A stretch of DNA of 64,000 nt from Halobaculum sp. CBA1158 (GCF_021431925.1 NZ_CP090371.1:1860001-1924000), one strand, 5' to 3'; shown: positions 7,488 through 15,385, counted from the first letter of the stretch. Notes: generated by a model from the letters alone, not told the origin. A program made the numbers and translations.

Positions 7488-8779
7488 GCGGTGCGGGACA
7501 CGAACGGAGTGAGGGTTCCGGTGAATCGAGCGGGGAGCAGCCCGAACCGCGAGAAAGCGAGGCCGACCGAAGGAAGGCCTCGAATCGAGCGGGGAGTGAA
7601 ACGACCCGCGAAACAAGCGAGGCCGACCGAAGGAAGGCCTCGAATCGAGCGGGGAGTGAAACGACCCGCGAAACAAGCGAGGCCGACCGAAGGAAGGCCT
7701 CGAATCGAGCGGGGAGTGAAACGACCCGCGAAACAAGCGAGGCCGACCGAAGGAAGGCCTCGAATCGAGCGGGGAGTGAAACGACCCGCGAAACAAGCGA
7801 GGCCGACCGAAGGAAGGCCTCGAATCGAGCGGGGAGTGAAACGACCCGCGAAACAAGCGAGGCCGACCGAAGGAAGGCCTCGAATCGAGCGGGGAGTGAA
7901 ACGACCCGCGAAACAAGCGAGGCCGACCGAAGGAAGGCCTCGAATCGAGCGGGGAGTGAAACGACCCGCGAAACAAGCGAGGCCGACCGAAGGAAGGCCT
8001 CGAATCGAGGTCCGCCCGTCGCCGACGGCGGGACCGCGCCGGCGACGCGCGCGGCCGAGGCGACGCTGCCCGAGGAGAGCCTCCTGCAGGTGCGCGACCT
8101 CGACGCGGGCTACGGCGACCTCCAGATCCTGACGGACGTGGACCTGGACGTGGACGACGGCGAGTACGTCACCATCGTCGGCCCGAACGGCGCGGGGAAG
8201 TCGACCGTGATGAAGTCCGTGTTCGGGCTGACGACCTACATGGGCGGCTCCGTCGAGTTCGCCGGCTCGGCGATCCACGGACGCAACCCCGAGGAGATCA
8301 TCCACGAGGGAATCGGCTACGTCCCGCAGAACGACAACATCTTCGAGAGCCTCTCCGTGCGCGAGAACTTGGAGATGGGCGCGTACATCCTCGACGAGGT
8401 GCCCGAGGAGCAGATCGAGGTGATCTACGACCGCTTCCCGATCCTCCGGGAGCGCTCGGACCAGCGCGCCGGGTCGATGTCGGGCGGCCAACGACAGATG
8501 CTCGCGATGGGGCGGGCGCTCATGCTCGATCCGGATCTCCTCTTGCTCGACGAGCCCAGCGCCGGCCTCGCGCCGGACCTCGTCGCCGAGATGTTCGACC
8601 GTATCGACCGCATCAACGACGACGGGACGGCGGTGCTCATGGTCGAGCAGAACGCCAAGGAGGCGCTGGGCCGCTGCGACCGCGGCTACGTCCTCGTCAA
8701 CGGCGAGAACGCCTACGTCGACTCCGGCGAGGCGCTGTTGAACGACGAACAGGTCCGCAAGGACTTCCTCGGCGGCTGA
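7484..8779 (+). CDS. livF: LivF-like ABC ATPase with an N-terminal array of seven 20-residue repeats
   Basis: The second ATPase of the LivHMGF-type importer, 431 residues, against about 235-250 for a normal LivF. The ABC domain starts near residue 197: Walker A GPNGAGKST at 233-241, signature SGGQRQ from 333, Walker B (LLLLDEPSAG) and the LivF-like C terminus (LLNDEQVRKDFLGG). The excess is N-terminal: about 25 polar residues, then residues 26-165 as seven identical 20-residue units beginning EADRRKASNRAG and ending SETTRETS, then a partial unit to residue 176. The repeat is hydrophilic, rich in Arg, Glu, Ser and Thr, with no predicted fold. The ATGA overlap with LivG fixes the start before the repeats, so they should be translated. 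A start codon after the array giving a normal-length LivF is not obvious. Confidence 0.9.
   Translation: MSGAGHERSEGSGESSGEQPEPRESEADRRKASNRAGSETTRETSEADRRKASNRAGSETTRETSEADRRKASNRAGSETTRETSEADRRKASNRAGSETTRETSEADRRKASNRAGSETTRETSEADRRKASNRAGSETTRETSEADRRKASNRAGSETTRETSEADRRKASNRGPPVADGGTAPATRAAEATLPEESLLQVRDLDAGYGDLQILTDVDLDVDDGEYVTIVGPNGAGKSTVMKSVFGLTTYMGGSVEFAGSAIHGRNPEEIIHEGIGYVPQNDNIFESLSVRENLEMGAYILDEVPEEQIEVIYDRFPILRERSDQRAGSMSGGQRQMLAMGRALMLDPDLLLLDEPSAGLAPDLVAEMFDRIDRINDDGTAVLMVEQNAKEALGRCDRGYVLVNGENAYVDSGEALLNDEQVRKDFLGG
7558..8009 (+). repeat. Seven perfect 60-bp tandem repeats plus partial copies, inside livF
   Basis: Copies 1-7 occupy 7561-7980 and are base-for-base identical; a 29-bp partial eighth copy ends at 8009. 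The preceding 40 bases (7521-7560) look like a diverged ancestral unit, sharing GAATCGAGCGGGGAG and a GAAA..AGCGA ending. Each unit holds two inverted repeats: CGAGGCC-N11-GGCCTCG (7558-7582 in the first unit) and GCGGG-N11-CCCGC (7589-7609). The period is a multiple of three, so gain or loss of units keeps the livF frame. There are no spacers, so it is not CRISPR. Confidence 0.98.
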
Positions 8780-8872
8780 CCGCGACGCCGTCGCGCGCGC
8801 CGTTGCAACTCCTCGGTGGCCGGAACGACCGGGTCGCCGTCGCCCTCCGGCTCAGGCCTTACGACGCGTACC

Positions 8873-9118
8873 TCACGCCAGGGCGTACCGACCCTCGGCC
8901 TTCTCGACGTGCCCGGCCTCACGCAGCGTCCGCAGAATGGAGTACAGCGAGATCCGCTTCATCGACAGCCCGTCACAGAGGTTCTCCTCACACACAGCGC
9001 CGTGGGTCGCGAGATACAGGTAGACTAGCTTCGCCCGCGGGGAGGAAACCCCGTCGGGCAACCGCGTCATCGGCGTCTCCGGTTCCGTCTCGACTGCGTC
9101 CGCGTGCGTCGTGGTCAT
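8873..9118 (-). CDS. Small winged-helix (MarR/TrmB-like) DNA-binding protein
   Basis: An 81-residue protein with a single winged helix-turn-helix: SPRAKLVYLYLATHG, then EENLCDGLSMKRISLYSILRTLREAGHVEKAEGRYAL, the usual helix-turn-recognition-helix followed by a beta wing. The ATG at 9118 is preferred over one 20 codons upstream because a TATA-like element (minus-strand GTTTTACGTA, 9145-9154) lies about 31 bp before it, fitting a leaderless message. It is downstream of sdhA on the same strand, separated by about 210 bp, and convergent with livF. It could regulate either neighbour; nothing in the sequence decides. Confidence 0.75.
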   Translation of the reverse strand: MTTTHADAVETEPETPMTRLPDGVSSPRAKLVYLYLATHGAVCEENLCDGLSMKRISLYSILRTLREAGHVEKAEGRYALA

Positions 9119-9331
9119 CGTGTCTCCACCGATTGCTTCGACATACGTAAAACTACTGTACGACATTCGTCGAAACAACCGAGACAGTCGCGATCGGGGC
9201 GGCGAGTCGGTGTACGACGCGGATCCGAGATCGAGTGGCGGTTCGAGAGAGCGGTCGGCAGACGGCGTTTCGACTCCTGACGGGAATCGAACGGGAGAAA
9301 CGGGGCGGCGCGGACGCGCGGTCGTGCCGGA

Positions 9332-11185
9332 TCAGTACGAGCGGATCTTCGGCTCGTACTCCTTGTCCTCGCCCTCGAGGATGACCGGCTTGTACCAGAT
9401 CTCGGGCGAGCCGTCGTTCCACGACAGCATCGTGTGTTTGAGCCACTCGTCGTCCTTGCGCTCCTGGTGCTCCGCGCGCCAGTGGGCACCGCGGAACTCG
9501 TCGCGCGCGAGCGCGCCCAGGGTGATCGCCTCCGCCAGGTCGAGGATGTTGCGCGTCTCGATCGTCTGGATGAGGTCCGTGTTGAAGGTGCGCGAGGGGT
9601 CCTTCACGAACACGTTCTGATACCGCTCACGCGCCTCCGCGATGTCCTCGAGCGCCTGCTTGAGGCCATCCTCCTCGCGGAATACGTTCACGTGCTCGGT
9701 CATCGTCTCCTGTACGTCCGAGCGGATCTCGGCGTGCTGGACGCCGTCGTCCTTCTCCATGAGCGACTGCACGCGCTCGCGTTCGCGGGTGACGGCGCGC
9801 TCGACGATGTCGAGCCCGTCGCCGGAGCCGGTCTCGGCGGCCACCCCGCCGTCGGCGACCGCGTCGCCCTCGCCGCCGGCGGGTTCGACCTCGCCGGGCC
9901 GGACGGGAGTGTCGATCTCGCCGGGTTCGTACTCGCCGCGCTGGCCGGTCTCGATCTCGGCGGTGCCGAGGTCCTTGCCGGCGGCGTGTGCGCCGGCGCG
10001 CTTGCCGAAGACGATGAGCTCCGGGAGCGCGTTGCCGCCGAGGCGGTTCGATCCGTGCACCGAGGCGCAGGCGCACTCGCCGGCGGCGTACAGCCCGCCG
10101 ATACACGTCTCGCCGTTCTCGTCGGTCTCGATCCCGCCCATCGCGTAGTGCTGGCCGGGCTTGACCGGCATCGGCTCCTCCAGGCCGTCGACGCCCTCGA
10201 AGTCCTTGGCGAGGTGGAGGATGTTCTCCAGCCGGTCGACGATGCGTTCGTCGCCGAGGTGGCGCATGTCGAGGTGGACGTACTCGTCGTCGATGCCGCG
10301 TCCCTCGCCCACCTCGTTCAGCTCCGCGCGGGCGACGACGTCGCGGGAGGCGAGCTCCCCGTCGTTGCTCGCGTAGCCGTACTCGTACATGAACCGCTCG
10401 CCCTCGGCGTTGTAGAGGATCCCGCCCTCGCCGCGGACGCCCTCGGAGATGAGCACGCCCGTGCTGGGCAGGCTCGTCGGGTGGAACTGGATGAACTCCA
10501 TGTCCTCGATCGGGACGCCCGCGCGGTAGGCCATCGCCACCCCGTCGCCGGTGTTGGCGACGGCGTTGGTGGTGTGATCGAACACCTGTCCGAGGCCGCC
10601 GGTCGCGAGGATGACGCCCTCCTTCGCCCGGAAGCCGGACAGCTCGCCGGTCTGAATGTCGTAGGCGACGACGCCGTGGCAGGTGCGGTCCTCGGGACGC
10701 TCCTCGTCAGTAACCGCCAGGTCCGAGACGTACCACTCGTCGTAGACGGTGACGCCGCGCTTGACGAGCTGCTCGTACATCGTGTGGAGCAGCTGGTGGC
10801 CCGTCTCCGCGCCCGCGTAGGTGGTCCGCGGGAACGAGAGCCCGCCGAACGGGCGCTGAGAGACGCGGCCGTCCTCCTCGCGGGAGAACGCCATCCCCCA
10901 GTGTTCGAGCTGGATGACCTCCTTCGGCGAGTCCTTGCAGAGCGTCTCGATGGCGGGGGCGTCGCCGAGGTAGTCCGACCCCTTCATCGTGTCGTATGCG
11001 TGGTCCTCCCACGAGTCCCCCTCGCGCAGGGCCGCGTTGATGCCGCCCTCCGCGGCCCCGGTGTGGCTGCGCACCGGGTGGAGCTTCGAGACGATCGCCA
11101 CGTCCGCGCCTTCCTCTTGGGCGGCGATGGCCGCGCGGAGTCCCGCGCCGCCTGCGCCGACCACGATGACGTCGTGTTCGTACAT
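9332..11185 (-). CDS. sdhA: Succinate dehydrogenase flavoprotein subunit
   Basis: The 617-residue FAD-binding catalytic subunit of succinate:quinone oxidoreductase (complex II), which oxidises succinate to fumarate in the citric acid cycle. Seen: the dinucleotide fold VIVVGAGGAGLRAAIAAQE, the covalent-flavin segment HPVRSHTGAAEGGINAAL with its histidine, FIQFHPTSLPSTGVLISEGVRGEGG, and GGNALPELIVFGKRAG. A Gly/Asp/Glu-rich insertion near residues 430-460 separates the capping region from the C-terminal helical domain, a haloarchaeal surface addition. It is the last gene of the minus-strand order sdhC-sdhD-sdhB-sdhA, 119 bp after sdhB, a gap that could hold an internal promoter or processing site. 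Confidence 0.97.
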   Translation of the reverse strand: MYEHDVIVVGAGGAGLRAAIAAQEEGADVAIVSKLHPVRSHTGAAEGGINAALREGDSWEDHAYDTMKGSDYLGDAPAIETLCKDSPKEVIQLEHWGMAFSREEDGRVSQRPFGGLSFPRTTYAGAETGHQLLHTMYEQLVKRGVTVYDEWYVSDLAVTDEERPEDRTCHGVVAYDIQTGELSGFRAKEGVILATGGLGQVFDHTTNAVANTGDGVAMAYRAGVPIEDMEFIQFHPTSLPSTGVLISEGVRGEGGILYNAEGERFMYEYGYASNDGELASRDVVARAELNEVGEGRGIDDEYVHLDMRHLGDERIVDRLENILHLAKDFEGVDGLEEPMPVKPGQHYAMGGIETDENGETCIGGLYAAGECACASVHGSNRLGGNALPELIVFGKRAGAHAAGKDLGTAEIETGQRGEYEPGEIDTPVRPGEVEPAGGEGDAVADGGVAAETGSGDGLDIVERAVTRERERVQSLMEKDDGVQHAEIRSDVQETMTEHVNVFREEDGLKQALEDIAEARERYQNVFVKDPSRTFNTDLIQTIETRNILDLAEAITLGALARDEFRGAHWRAEHQERKDDEWLKHTMLSWNDGSPEIWYKPVILEGEDKEYEPKIRSY

Positions 11186-11304
11186 TGTGTCGTGTGTTGT
11201 GTGTCGCGTGTTCCGTTCGTCCGCGCGGTCGCCGTTCCCCGTCGGCCGTCGTGGATCCCGCTTGGGGTTCGGTCTACTTCAATCGAGTGCTGGCGGGGTC
11301 GTCC

Positions 11305-12210
11305 CTACCAGAACTTGAGGTTGTTCTTGACGGCCTCCCGCTTGAGCTCCTGAATGTGCTCGGTCAGCGGGATGTCCTTCGGGCACACCTCTGTGCACGA
11401 GAACTGGGTCTGACACCGCCAGACCCCGTGTTCCTGTTCGAGGATGTTCAGCCGCTGTTGCTTCCGGTTCTCGCCCTCGCGCTCGTCCATGGCGAACCGG
11501 TACGCCTTGTTGATCGCGGCGGGGCCGAGATACTCGTTGTCGCCGGCGGCGACGTTGCACGAGGACATGCACGCGCCACACCAGATACAGCGCGTGGACA
11601 TCTTCACCTTCTCGCGGTTTTCTCGCGTCTGGCGCTGCTCCTCCAGTTCGCCGTCCGGAAGCTCGTCGGCGTCGAAGTACGGCTCGACGGCCTCCATCTG
11701 CTCGTAGAAGTGCTCCATGTCGACGACGAGGTCCTTCTCCACGTCCGCGTGCGGAAGCGGCTCGACGCGAACCGGCTGGTCCAGGTCCGACAGCTGCGTC
11801 TTACAGCCGAGGCGCTGGCGACCGTTGATGAACAGCGCGTCCGACCCGCAGATCGCCTGCCGACAGGAGTGTCGGAACGTGAGCGAGGAGTCGAACGTGT
11901 CCCGCGCGTGGATGAGCGCGTCGAGGACGGTCATCCCCTTCTCGAAGGGGACGTGGAAGTCGTCGAAGCGCGGCTCCTGTTTCCCCTCGACCTCGGGGTC
12001 GAAGCGGAACACCTTGAGGTGGTAGGTGTCCTCCTCGGCGTTCGCGCGCTCTTCGGCCTCTCGACGGGCGCGCTCCTCGCGGTCGGCGCGACCCTCCGCC
12101 TTCTTGCGCATTCGCTCCTGCTGTGCGGGCGCGAGCGACTCCTCGTGCTCGACGCCGGTCTCCTCGTCGGCCTCCGTCTCCGTCTCGGTCTCCGGAACTT
12201 GCGTGCTCAT
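11305..12210 (-). CDS. sdhB: Succinate dehydrogenase iron-sulfur subunit
   Basis: The 301-residue electron-transfer subunit with three Fe-S clusters. The [2Fe-2S] site is CRQAICGSD...LGC, in which Asp replaces the third cysteine as in the E. coli enzyme. The [4Fe-4S] and [3Fe-4S] sites are supplied by CIWCGACMSSCN and CQTQFSCTEVCPKD. The first ~85 residues are a charged Glu/Arg-rich extension absent from bacterial SdhB. The ATG at 12210 is two bases after the sdhD stop, so the genes are translationally linked; the open frame upstream of this ATG belongs to overlapping sdhD sequence. The C-terminal ELKREAVKNNLKFW is typical. Confidence 0.97.
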   Translation of the reverse strand: MSTQVPETETETEADEETGVEHEESLAPAQQERMRKKAEGRADREERARREAEERANAEEDTYHLKVFRFDPEVEGKQEPRFDDFHVPFEKGMTVLDALIHARDTFDSSLTFRHSCRQAICGSDALFINGRQRLGCKTQLSDLDQPVRVEPLPHADVEKDLVVDMEHFYEQMEAVEPYFDADELPDGELEEQRQTRENREKVKMSTRCIWCGACMSSCNVAAGDNEYLGPAAINKAYRFAMDEREGENRKQQRLNILEQEHGVWRCQTQFSCTEVCPKDIPLTEHIQELKREAVKNNLKFW

Positions 12211-12212
12211 TG

Positions 12213-12584
12213 TCAGAAGGTGGGGAACCCCGCCCAGGCGTTCGCGGTGCGGATCCCCTGCACGACGAGCACCAGGCTCGCCGCGATCAGCGTGTACTTG
12301 ACGACCCGCTTCTTCGTGCCGGTGAGGCCCTGATTGACCAGCGCGTTGTAGACGCCGTTGACGCCGTGGAACGTCGCGGTGATCAGGAACAACACCATCA
12401 GCGAGTAGTAGGTGAGGTCCTGCATGCGCGCGCTCGACAGCGCGAACGTCACCTCGTCGGCGTGATTGACGAAGTGCAGCAGGAAGAAGTGGAACGCGAG
12501 CACCACCACGAGGAACGCGGCGGTGATGCGCTGCCACAGCCACCGGCGACCGCCTCGCTCGAACGAGGAGTAGCGCTCGGCCAT
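12213..12584 (-). CDS. sdhD: Succinate dehydrogenase membrane-anchor subunit SdhD
   Basis: A 123-residue integral membrane anchor of complex II with three hydrophobic helices (WLWQRITAAFLVVVLAFHFFLLHFV; DLTYYSLMVLFLITATFHGVNGVYNAL; VKYTLIAASLVLVVQGI). Histidines in the helices (FHFFLLHFVNHAD, ATFHGVNG) are candidates for heme or quinone-site ligands. Its ATG overlaps the sdhC stop (ATGA), and sdhB starts two bases after its own stop. The C/D letters follow gene order and could be swapped under another naming scheme. Confidence 0.88.
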   Translation of the reverse strand: MAERYSSFERGGRRWLWQRITAAFLVVVLAFHFFLLHFVNHADEVTFALSSARMQDLTYYSLMVLFLITATFHGVNGVYNALVNQGLTGTKKRVVKYTLIAASLVLVVQGIRTANAWAGFPTF

Positions 12585-13012
12585 CAGCCGAACACCCCCG
12601 CGAGGAACGTCGGCACCGACGCGACGACGATGGCCCCCGTCAACACGAGCGACGCGTAGAAGCTCTTGTCCTGACTGTCGAGGCCGATTCCCAGGTCGAC
12701 CAGCAGCAGCCGACAGCCGTTCAGGATGTGGAAGACGGCCACGGCAAGCAGACCGACCTCGAGGATTCTGACGACCAGCAGGCTCTCCAGGTTCTGGATG
12801 ACCATCGTGTACACGTCGCTCTCGCTGGCGATGGTCGACTGCGCCTGCCCGGCCGCGGAGATGGCGGTACTCAACACCGCGATGTGGGTGAACAGGTAGC
12901 CCACGAGCACCCAGCCCGTGAACTTGTGGAACACCCAGGCCCACATCCCGGCCGAGAACTCCCGCCACCGGCCGAAGTCCTCGACGAGGCCCCTGTCATA
13001 CGACTGGCTCAT
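12584..13012 (-). CDS. sdhC: Succinate dehydrogenase cytochrome b subunit SdhC
   Basis: A 142-residue membrane subunit, first gene of the sdhCDBA operon. Family pattern: [25 protein letters not shown] (the HKxTG motif, followed by a helix whose histidine is a likely heme b ligand) and [20 protein letters not shown] (second helix with the FHxxNGxR motif). A third helix ends the protein. An ATG 18 codons upstream exists, but MSQSYDRG is the family-like N terminus and fits the promoter: a TATA-like element at 13041-13050 lies about 33 bp before it. A perfect palindrome sits between the two. Confidence 0.92.
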   Translation of the reverse strand: MSQSYDRGLVEDFGRWREFSAGMWAWVFHKFTGWVLVGYLFTHIAVLSTAISAAGQAQSTIASESDVYTMVIQNLESLLVVRILEVGLLAVAVFHILNGCRLLLVDLGIGLDSQDKSFYASLVLTGAIVVASVPTFLAGVFG

Positions 13013-13016
13013 ACGT

Positions 13017-13037
13017 ACCGTGGCTCGGTTCCACGGT
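13017..13037. promoter_or_regulatory. Palindrome between TATA box and start of sdhC (operator candidate)
   Basis: ACCGTGG-N7-CCACGGT is a perfect 7-bp inverted repeat with a 7-nt spacer, 5-25 bp upstream of the sdhC ATG and immediately downstream of a TATA-like element (minus-strand TAACTACTAT, 13041-13050). A dimeric repressor bound there would block initiation of the sdh operon. The divergent regulator gene starts at 13158, so the same site could also serve it. No other copy of this palindrome was noticed in the window by eye. Confidence 0.55.
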
Positions 13038-13125
13038 GGTATAGTAGTTACGTGACGCTCTCGCACAGCCGACCGAGATCGGGGCGTTCCGCCGGGTCGA
13101 GTCGGTGGGACTCGCCCATAGATGA

Positions 13126-13135
13126 GTTTTTATGT
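13126..13135 (+). promoter_or_regulatory. TATA-like box of the zinc-ribbon HTH regulator
   Basis: The T-rich run GTTTTTATGT lies about 27 bp before the in-frame GTG at 13158. It overlaps the alternative upstream ATG start at 13122, which would place the promoter inside the coding sequence; that is why I prefer the GTG start and a leaderless message. Confidence 0.5.
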
Positions 13136-13157
13136 CGAAGGGGGTGAATTTTCGGGT

Positions 13158-14087
13158 GTGAGTCATCATCCCGGCTTCGGACCGGAGGACGCCGAGGCGG
13201 CGTTCTCGTTCCTCGGCGACGGACTCAGACTGTCTATCCTCCGTTCGCTCGCCGACCACGCACGCGACGCCGGGCCGGCGGCCGAGGCGATGGCGTACAG
13301 CGACCTCCGACGCGCCGTCGACGAGGAGGACAGCGGGAAGTTCAGCTACCACCTCGGCAAGCTCACCGGCCGGTTCGTCGAGCAGGTCCCCGGCGGCTAC
13401 CGCCTCCGCGAACCCGGGCGCGAGGCGATCCGCTTGTTGGAGCGCGGTGCGGTCTCCGGGGACGCGTCGCTGTCGCCGACGACGCTCGACCGGGAGTGTC
13501 CGCTGTGCGGTGCGTCGGTCCGCGTCGTCTACGGCGACCACCACCTGTACACGACGTGCACCGACTGCGCCGGGCTGTTCGGAGAGGGCTGTCCGGAGGG
13601 GACGCTGACCGGGATCGCGGTGCCGCCGGCGACTGTCGGGGGTCGAGAGCCCGACGAGCTGTTCGTGCGCGCACACCGGCTGTTCGAGCGTCGCCTCTGG
13701 TCGATGTTCGACGGGCTCTGCGTCGAATGCGGCGGGGACGTACACCGCCGGCTGGACCGCTGTGACTCCCACGAGCACCCGAACGACGGCGTCTGTCCCG
13801 CCTGCAACGCCGGGTACCCGGCGCTCGCGTCGCTGGTGTGTGACACCTGCGGTCGCGGGCGCGTGTCACACCCGCTGTTCGGCCGGACGGACGCCCCCCG
13901 CCTCCACGACCTGCTCGCCGCGGCGGGCACGGACGACGCCTGGGAGCGGTTCGCCGTCGCGCTGTCGTGGGAGCCCATCGACCGCGAGGACGGCGCGGTG
14001 GCGTTTCGGCCGCCCGACGGCGTCCGCGTCGGCGACGACCGAGCCGCGACGCCGATCGTCGATCCGGATCTGACGCTGCGCTGGTAG
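13158..14087 (+). CDS. ArsR-like winged-helix protein with C-terminal zinc ribbons
   Basis: A 309-residue protein from the GTG at 13158 (an ATG at 13122 would add 12 residues). Residues ~5-100 form an ArsR-type winged helix (AAFSFLGDGLRLSILRSLAD; YSDLRRAVDEEDSGKFSYHLGKLTGRFVEQVPGGYRL). The rest carries several CxxC pairs: CPLC...CTDC, CVECGG, CPAC and CDTCGRG, likely two or more structural zinc ribbons. This architecture is common in haloarchaeal regulators of unknown ligand. It is divergent from sdhC and shares its promoter region, including the palindrome at 13017-13037, so control of the sdh operon is a testable inference, not something the sequence proves. Confidence 0.82.
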   Translation: MSHHPGFGPEDAEAAFSFLGDGLRLSILRSLADHARDAGPAAEAMAYSDLRRAVDEEDSGKFSYHLGKLTGRFVEQVPGGYRLREPGREAIRLLERGAVSGDASLSPTTLDRECPLCGASVRVVYGDHHLYTTCTDCAGLFGEGCPEGTLTGIAVPPATVGGREPDELFVRAHRLFERRLWSMFDGLCVECGGDVHRRLDRCDSHEHPNDGVCPACNAGYPALASLVCDTCGRGRVSHPLFGRTDAPRLHDLLAAAGTDDAWERFAVALSWEPIDREDGAVAFRPPDGVRVGDDRAATPIVDPDLTLRW

Positions 14088-14129
14088 GTTCAACACCACC
14101 GATCGCGGGGGAACGCGTCCCCGCTGTCC

Positions 14130-15173
14130 TCACGTCCCCCGACGCGACGGTCGCGTCGGGGGGCTCGGCGGGCTCTGGGTCATCTCGACCACGCGCCGCG
14201 TCCGCTCGTCCAACTCGACGAGGTGACACAGCGGGTTCCCGGGGTAGACGACCGGGTTCTCGAGCACGCCGACGAGCAGGCCGGTGAACGGTGCCTCCAC
14301 GGAGCTGTTGTCGTTTTTGAACGGGTTCGTGATCGTGCAGACGGCGTCCCCCTCGTGGACCAGCGACCCGCGTTCGAAGTGCATGTCGACGATCCCGCCG
14401 GCGTCGGCGCGCAGCCAGGTCTTCTCGCGCTCGTCGGTGATGACCGTGCGCCACCCCGGCCACCGGACCCGCTCGGCGTCGAGGAGTCCGTACTCCGCGA
14501 ACACCGAGCGGACGCCCGCCAAGGCCTCGTCGATGAGCGGGCGCTGGAAGCGGTGCGCCTCGCCCATCTCGACTGTGATCGCGGCGACGCCGTCGGCGCT
14601 CGCCTCGGTACGAAGCATGCCCGAGGAGCCCTCGCTGTCGATGATGACGTTCGTGCCGTAGGCGCGTGCGAGGCGACCGACGGCCGGATCGCCCATGTCG
14701 GCGCGGGCGTGGATCATGTTGGTTCGCCCCCGCGTCGACGTGTGGAAGTCGATTCCGAGGTCGCACGGCTCGATGAAGTTCGCGTAGATGCGCGCGGCCA
14801 TCCGCTTGGCGCTGGTGGAGTCGGCCGAGCCGGGGAACGAGCGGTTCAGGTCGCGGTCGTACACCGGGAGGTAGCGCTGCTGGGCGAGGAAGCCCGGGAC
14901 GTTCAACACGGGCAGGCAGATCACTGTGCCGCGAAGCCCCGAGAGGTCCCACTCGTGGGCGACCTCGCGGACCACCTCGATGCCGTTGAGTTCGTCGCCG
15001 TGGGCGGCCGCAGAGAGGAACGCCGTCGGCCCCGGCTCCTCGCCGTTGACGATCGTCACCGGGATCCGGACCGGGTCGCCGAGGTAGGTCTCCGACACCA
15101 CGAACCGGAGGTTCTGTCGTTCGCCGGGGGCGACCCGTCCCCCGTCGTAGGTGAAGGAGTCGTCGTCGGTCAT
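14130..15173 (-). CDS. Succinylglutamate desuccinylase/aspartoacylase-family (M14) zinc amidohydrolase
   Basis: A 347-residue zinc enzyme of the AstE/ASPA branch of the M14 carboxypeptidase fold, which hydrolyses N-acyl amino acids or amino-acid amides. Zinc ligands are visible: His58 and Glu61 in AAHGDELNG, and His144 in GIDFHTST. DRDLNRSFPG supplies the substrate-binding Asn-Arg. A C-terminal beta-barrel (GGIVDMHFERGSLVHEGDAVCTITNPF; PFTGLLVGVLENPVVYPGNPLCHLV) completes the family architecture. It is divergent, 212 bp away, from a RimK-type ligase fused to a protease domain; such neighbours suggest removal or recycling of a ligated amino acid or peptide. The substrate itself is unknown. Confidence 0.88.
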   Translation of the reverse strand: MTDDDSFTYDGGRVAPGERQNLRFVVSETYLGDPVRIPVTIVNGEEPGPTAFLSAAAHGDELNGIEVVREVAHEWDLSGLRGTVICLPVLNVPGFLAQQRYLPVYDRDLNRSFPGSADSTSAKRMAARIYANFIEPCDLGIDFHTSTRGRTNMIHARADMGDPAVGRLARAYGTNVIIDSEGSSGMLRTEASADGVAAITVEMGEAHRFQRPLIDEALAGVRSVFAEYGLLDAERVRWPGWRTVITDEREKTWLRADAGGIVDMHFERGSLVHEGDAVCTITNPFKNDNSSVEAPFTGLLVGVLENPVVYPGNPLCHLVELDERTRRVVEMTQSPPSPPTRPSRRGT

Positions 15174-15270
15174 GTCGAGCGGTGGGCGGCCCGCGGTGAT
15201 AAACTACCCCTCGGCGGCGACCGTGACGATCGCGCCCGGATCCGCGTCTGAGTCGCCGTCGGCCCCCCAC

Positions 15271-15312
15271 GCGTCGTCGGCCACCTCCCGCGCGTCGTCG
15301 GCCACCTCCCGC
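15271..15312. repeat. Two direct copies of a 21-bp unit
   Basis: The unit beginning GCGTCGTCGGCCACC occurs twice, head to tail and identical, in the divergent gap between the aspartoacylase-like gene and the RimK-like gene. It is probably slippage; no regulatory meaning is evident. Confidence 0.8.
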
Positions 15313-15385
15313 GCGTGCGAGACCCGCTCTCTCACGCCCTCGGACGGACCGAGACACTTTCACCGGACCACCGAGTCATACCACC

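Noticed and set aside
7561-8009. CRISPR array
   Set aside because: The 60-bp units follow each other without any spacer and are coding in frame with livF; no cas gene is near.
6327-8491. Long minus-strand open frames across the livM-livF region, including repeated peptides read from the 60-bp array
   Set aside because: They are antisense to a coupled four-gene operon; the array has no stop in several frames because its unit is a multiple of three and stop-free. Outside the array their composition is the usual high-GC shadow pattern.
9434-12333. Long plus-strand frames over the sdh operon
   Set aside because: Antisense to sdhA and sdhB, whose cofactor motifs are unambiguous.
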